This document shows, one piece after another, positions 4,943 through 5,700 of a stretch of DNA of 5,700 nucleotides. Each line of letters opens with the position of its first letter. The stretch's first letter is position 1. The position numbers and the translations under genes are program-made. The DNA comes from JAWOJF01 sp046481785 (GTDB lineage Bacteria > Bacteroidota > Ignavibacteria > Ignavibacteriales > Ignavibacteriaceae): positions 1 through 5,700 of the forward strand of contig JAWOJF010000334.1 of the NCBI GenBank assembly GCA_046481785.1, in the 5' to 3' direction. The notes under the pieces were generated by a model. It saw nothing but the letters and a program-made list of their open reading frames with translations. It ran no database searches and was not told the DNA's origin.

Positions 4943-5180
4943 AAGAAAGAGAGATGCTGTGCCTGATATATCAAAGCAGATTCTTTATGAAATTCAAAAA
5001 GAAGCAAGGCATTACATTGCCTCCGTAAAAGGTCAGAATTATACGGCTGATGACCTGGTTGTTGCCGAAAACCTGATAGTATTCGGATATCTAAAGGCAA
5101 TAGAAGATATAGAGAGCAATTCTAAAGTTACAAAAGCAATGAAAGAAAATACGGCTGTTATAAATTCAGAGTGGAGGTAG
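4890..5180 (+). CDS. 96-aa protein of unknown function, overlapping start
   Basis: I do not recognise this protein. The first 20 residues are strongly basic (MKRKKRIKNTVKNIL). The rest looks helical: about 27-45 (ISKQILYEIQKEARHYIAS) and about 52-75 (ADDLVVAENLIVFGYLKAIEDIES), then a polar tail. It lacks a signal peptide or Cys. The ATG at 4890 lies 53 bp inside the FolE2-like gene in another frame, without a clear ribosome binding site. An in-frame GTG at 4920, with GAGG 12 nt upstream, would cut the overlap to 23 bp and remove the basic stretch, so the true start is open. The overlap implies translational coupling in one operon. It is the last gene of the cassette; no convincing terminator follows. 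Confidence 0.7.
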   Translation: MKRKKRIKNTVKNILSYERKRDAVPDISKQILYEIQKEARHYIASVKGQNYTADDLVVAENLIVFGYLKAIEDIESNSKVTKAMKENTAVINSEWR

Positions 5181-5235
5181 AAAAACCTGGTTAAGAAAGA
5201 TTCAACAATATTTAAGTAATAAATTTATTTGAAGT

Positions 5236-5406
5236 TAATAAATCTGCTGCAGAACCTGCAAACTGTTGTTGTGAATGTCTTCCTTCGGAAGGCAGGCCTG
5301 TCGCCAGACGGGTATCTGACCATTTATGGTCTTCACAAAATGTGATCGAGTCTGACCCCCAAAAACCAAATCGCACTAACAAACAGGTTCTGCAGCAGAA
5401 TTATTA
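5236..5406. mobile_element. 171 bp MITE/REP-like element with 23 bp terminal inverted repeats
   Basis: The end 5236-5258 (core TCTGCTGCAGAACCTG) is the reverse complement of 5384-5406 with a single mismatch (5242/5400). Inside lie four successive small hairpins: CCTT-CGG-AAGG (5282-5292), CCTGTC-GCCA-GACGGG (5297-5312, one G-T pair), ACCAT-TT-ATGGT (5319-5330) and TCACA-AAA-TGTGA (5333-5345). There is no coding capacity, so it would move in trans. The inner GTCTGACCCCC string resembles flanks of IS200-like/RAYT transposase elements as I remember them (inference). It lies 55 bp after the last cassette gene and may also act as that operon's 3' structure. Confidence 0.65.
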
Positions 5407-5510
5407 GCCAGGTATATAACCTTCCTAAATAGAATCCGTGGAACCCTGTGTAATTCTTTTTATTAGTAAACACCCTGAAAAAATAAGCTGGATAAATCCT
5501 TGCTCCTACC
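5407..5510. repeat. degraded copy of the terminator-hairpin repeat module
   Basis: No gene is seen. CCGTGGAACCCTGTGTAA (5433-5450), an AT-rich stretch, then ACACCCTGAAAAAATAAGCTGG and GATAAATCC form a second copy of the module seen at 322-363 and 5554-5612. The hairpin here has lost the closing AGC, so only GGAT-AA-ATCC remains (5490-5499) and it is unlikely to terminate well. Confidence 0.6.
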
Positions 5511-5552
5511 TTGCTCTTGAACTTGCTCTTGAACTTGAACTTGCTCTTGCTC
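5511..5552. repeat. hexamer tract (TTGCTC / TTGAAC)x7
   Basis: There are seven 6-nt units in the order TTGCTC, TTGAAC, TTGCTC, TTGAAC, TTGAAC, TTGCTC, TTGCTC. It is separate from the heptamer tract, but a short TTGCTC-type stretch also ends the left heptamer tract (506-516) and the window's right end. It has no plausible coding role. Confidence 0.85.
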
Positions 5553-5588
5553 TTAATCTCCGTGTAACTTTTTTATTAAAGAACCCTC

Positions 5589-5612
5589 AAAAAAAAGCTG
5601 GATAAATCCAGC
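5589..5612 (-). terminator. terminator-like hairpin, repeat of 339-363
   Basis: Read on the minus strand, GCTGGAT-TT-ATCCAGC (5612 to 5597) is followed by eight T residues (5596 to 5589). The T-tract is on the minus-strand side, so it would stop transcription entering from the right, not the plus-strand cassette. The surrounding ~60 bp, through the CCTCTTCAAAATTTTGCC stretch, closely match 339-380. Confidence 0.5.
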
Positions 5613-5624
5613 CTCTTCAAAATT

Positions 5625-5700
5625 TTGCCTACTGCTAATTGCTTACTGCCTACTGCCTACTGTGGGACTTGCCCCACTTGCCTGCTGACTTTTCTTGCTC
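5625..5700. repeat. second heptamer tract, continuing past the window
   Basis: TGCCTAC-type units (TGCCTAC, TGCTAAT, TGCTTAC, TGCCTAC, TGCCTAC) are followed by a hairpin GTGGG-ACTTGC-CCCAC (5662-5677) and TTGCCTGCTGAC...TTGCTC. The order matches the left-hand tract: hairpin module, heptamers, GTGG.ACTTG, then TTGCTC. It is in direct orientation relative to 376-515. Confidence 0.8.

Noticed and set aside
4939..5029. ATG overlapping the FolE2-like stop as ATGA, 30-codon frame
   Set aside because: It stops early, has Cys/Phe-rich composition unlike its neighbours, and lies within the better-supported 96-aa gene.
4414..5100. Two minus-strand open frames opposite the FolE2-like and 96-aa genes
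   Set aside because: They are antisense shadows with no start signals; the plus-strand frames fit the operon and family pattern.
5181..5700. tRNA, riboswitch or other conserved RNA on the right edge
   Set aside because: No cloverleaf or known aptamer signature was seen; hairpins there belong to repeat elements.

Overview
The window is AT-rich bacterial chromosome with little coding on its two edges and many short palindromic and simple-sequence repeats. Repeat style (GTCCC/GTTCC short palindromes, GGGCTTTAGCCC hairpins, TTGCCTACTGCC heptamer tracts), AT-rich codon use, an Rnk homologue and a sigma-54 activator suggest a Bacteroidota/Ignavibacteriota-like or related environmental lineage. This assignment is an inference from sequence style; there is no rRNA or other marker gene here.

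Layout. 1-470 is a repeat field: a near-perfect ~308 bp palindrome (15-322), a minus-strand terminator-like hairpin (339-363) and a heptamer tract (376-500). Then come two minus-strand genes: a PAS-PAS-AAA+-Fis sigma-54 activator (933-2675) and, after an 84-97 bp gap holding a good -24/-12 sigma-54 promoter (868-883), a NifX/NifB/orange-protein-like small protein (471-836). The ~550 bp divergent region 2676-3229 holds a ~307 bp MITE-like insertion, candidate activator sites and a second sigma-54-like promoter (3155-3170) pointing the other way. A plus-strand cassette follows: a 40-aa very basic protein with a perfect AGGAGG site (3230-3352), an Rnk-type RNA polymerase regulator (3459-3890), an unknown 75-aa protein (3913-4140), a divergent GTP cyclohydrolase IB (FolE2)-like protein lacking the catalytic motifs (4184-4942), and an unknown 96-aa protein that overlaps it out of frame (4890-5180). 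The right edge (5181-5700) is again repeats: a 171 bp element with 23 bp terminal inverted repeats enclosing four small hairpins, then two more copies of the terminator-hairpin module with hexamer and heptamer tracts.

Working model. The PAS activator senses a cytoplasmic signal and drives sigma-54 promoters on both sides of itself: the iron-molybdenum-cofactor-type protein on the left and the Rnk/pseudo-FolE2 cassette on the right. The regulator plus NifX-like pairing recalls the orange-protein (ORP) loci of sulfate reducers. The right-hand cassette, with its apparently non-enzymatic FolE2 homologue, matches no described system that I recognise and is the most interesting part of the window. 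Everything about the cassette's joint function is inference.
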